DNA from: Gnetum montanum
Taxonomy: Eukaryota; Streptophyta; Gnetopsida; Gnetales; Gnetaceae
Assembly: GCA_015680685.1 (NCBI GenBank)
Contig: MNCI01007974.1
Location: forward strand, 422,716-467,530
Direction of reading: 5' to 3'
DNA: 44,815 nt
The number at the start of each line of letters is the position of its first letter. Position 1 is the first letter of the stretch. The translations under genes and the position numbers were made by a program. The notes beneath the pieces are model-generated. The model did not search any database. It was not told the DNA's origin and was given only the letters and a program-made list of their open reading frames with translations. This document shows, in pieces, positions 43,740 through 44,815 of the stretch.

Positions 43740-44590
43740 ATATTCCATAAAGAATTTATGTACATATCATCAATAATATCCATTATTATCAAACTAGTTT
43801 TTAGCACCAATTTATCAATTTAAGTCAACCTTTTCAATAACCATTACACAATTGTCATCATCTCCATATCTTTTCAAAAAATTGATCTATCATCTAGACT
43901 TGACAAGCTCAGCATTTGATCCAATGTTTCTATTATTGTACTTCAATTTCAATTTATTATGGGTCTCCAACATCAAGGTCATTTAGTCCAAAATTTCAAA
44001 CATCAGATGCTAGTTAATGACTCTCTTCCAAAGCTTCATAATATGTCTCATTAGCTTGATCTCTCTATAGTTTGCACAATCTTGTACATTTGCTTTATTT
44101 TTGTAAATGGGAGTAACAAAGCTTTTTCTCCAATTTTTAAACATTTCTCTATCCTTCAAAATTTTGTTAAATAATTGTATCAACCAAGAAACTCCTATGT
44201 CTCCAAATGCTTTCTAAGCTTCTATAGAAATGTTATTTGTTCTAATAGCTTTTCCATTTTTCATCTTTGATAAGGTTATCTTCACTTTAGAGAAGGAATG
44301 TTTATTAACAAAATAAAAATTTGGTTCTTTTGCTTGGATGTCTTCTCTTGGGAATTCTTCATTTAATAATTTTTAAAAATAAATTTGCCACCTATCCAAA
44401 ATTCCATTATCTTTTACCAAAATTCTTTTATCTGCTTCCTTGATGCATTTGATATGCTTAATGTCTTTACATTTCTTGTTTTTTATTTTTGCCAACTTAT
44501 AAATAGATTTTTCTCCTTTCTTTGTTCCTAATTTCTCATAAAAGCTATCCAAGGCCTTATGTTTAGCTTGGGCTACTACTACAGTTACCT
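43740..44590 (-). pseudogene. RTE-like LINE reverse transcriptase fragment
   Basis: Read from 44590 leftwards in one frame: QAKHKALDSFYEKLGTK, KSIYKLAKIKNKKCKDI, KCIKEADKRILVKDNGILD, RWQIYF, stop, KLLNEE, ITLSKMKNGKA, then FVTPIYKNKANVQDCANYRE and IKLMRHIMKLWKRVI. This is the linker and the first reverse transcriptase blocks of RTE-type plant LINEs. The catalytic box is not recognisable and several stops are present. It is opposite in strand and different in lineage to LINE 2 beside it. Confidence 0.7.
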
Positions 44591-44815
44591 TTGATTTGTG
44601 TTATGCTCATGGTAAATTTCCATGACTTGTGGTTAATTCATGGTTGCCTTGTGGTTGATATAAAATTATTAACCACGACATGTAGTCACTTCATGGTTTA
44701 GAACTCAAGATAATTTCACCATAACTCATAGTGATCTTGTGGTGCATTGATCACAACTCGTGCTCACCCATGGTGAATATTAAAATAAGGTAAATTTACG
44801 ATGACTTGTGAGGAA
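44591..44815. repeat. Degenerate CATGGT/CTTGTGGT short-repeat region
   Basis: The words GGTAAATTTCCATGACTTGTGG and GGTAAATTTACGATGACTTGTG stand as a direct pair near 44630 and 44789, with further TCATGGTT and CTTGTGGT words between them. It interrupts the coding sense of the RTE-like fragment. It continues past the window edge and is not identified. Confidence 0.35.

Noticed and set aside
1-44815. CRISPR arrays, rRNA, bacterial operons or toxin genes
   Set aside because: None seen. All coding remnants are eukaryotic retrotransposon proteins.

Overview
The window is eukaryotic repeat DNA from a land plant. It is AT-rich, contains no host gene that I can support, and is built almost entirely of old, nested retrotransposons. 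The evidence is Athila-type and chromovirus-type Ty3/gypsy pol sequence, a plant L1-type LINE, tRNA-Asp and tRNA-Met-like primer sites, and a gag plus putative-plant-transposon (PF20167-like) protein set. The dense nesting suggests a large repeat-rich genome; a conifer is possible but not shown. Two single N characters (about 7780 and 35380) mark assembly joins.

Layout. 1-8051: element A (minus strand), with part of its 3' LTR, a polypurine tract, ORF2, an internal promoter, a conserved noncoding block, gag, a tRNA-Asp primer site and the 5' LTR. 8052-10196: AT-rich flank. 10197-15408: a LINE on the minus strand with a perfect 16-bp target duplication. 15637-20809: a plus-strand chromovirus (element B), cut off in its integrase by an LTR of element D. 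20810-26750: element D (minus), with 3' LTR, polypurine tract, 3' noncoding block and a decayed Athila-type pol. About 26900-43690: a second LINE (plus), split by element C. 27582-40396: element C (plus), bounded by ATTGG duplications and itself holding a minus-strand E/F unit (29757-38101). 43740-44590: an RTE-like LINE fragment (minus).

Elements A, C, D and E/F are one family. They share LTRs of about 850-880 bp that begin TGATGAG and end CTCATCA (or decayed forms), a TATAAATA box next to arrays of GATATC palindromes, a GTTGTGGGGGTA-like polypurine tract and a tRNA-Asp primer site. A and E carry gag but no protease, reverse transcriptase or integrase. Between gag and the 3' LTR they have a second long gene, ORF2: an N-terminal domain resembling the putative plant transposon protein family, then a long coiled coil. 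ORF2 has what looks like its own promoter, made of the same palindromic motif as the LTR, and a conserved splice acceptor just before its ATG. D, with the same ends plus pol and without ORF2, is the obvious model for the helper that mobilised A and E in trans.

The most unusual structure is at 37001-37241. Two LTRs are separated only by a polypurine tract with about 165 bp of 3' internal sequence and a nearly full-length tRNA-Asp sequence. This is the arrangement expected when a retained primer tRNA and unremoved polypurine-tract DNA are joined between two LTRs, as in aberrant retroviral two-LTR junctions, here fossilised in a plant chromosome.
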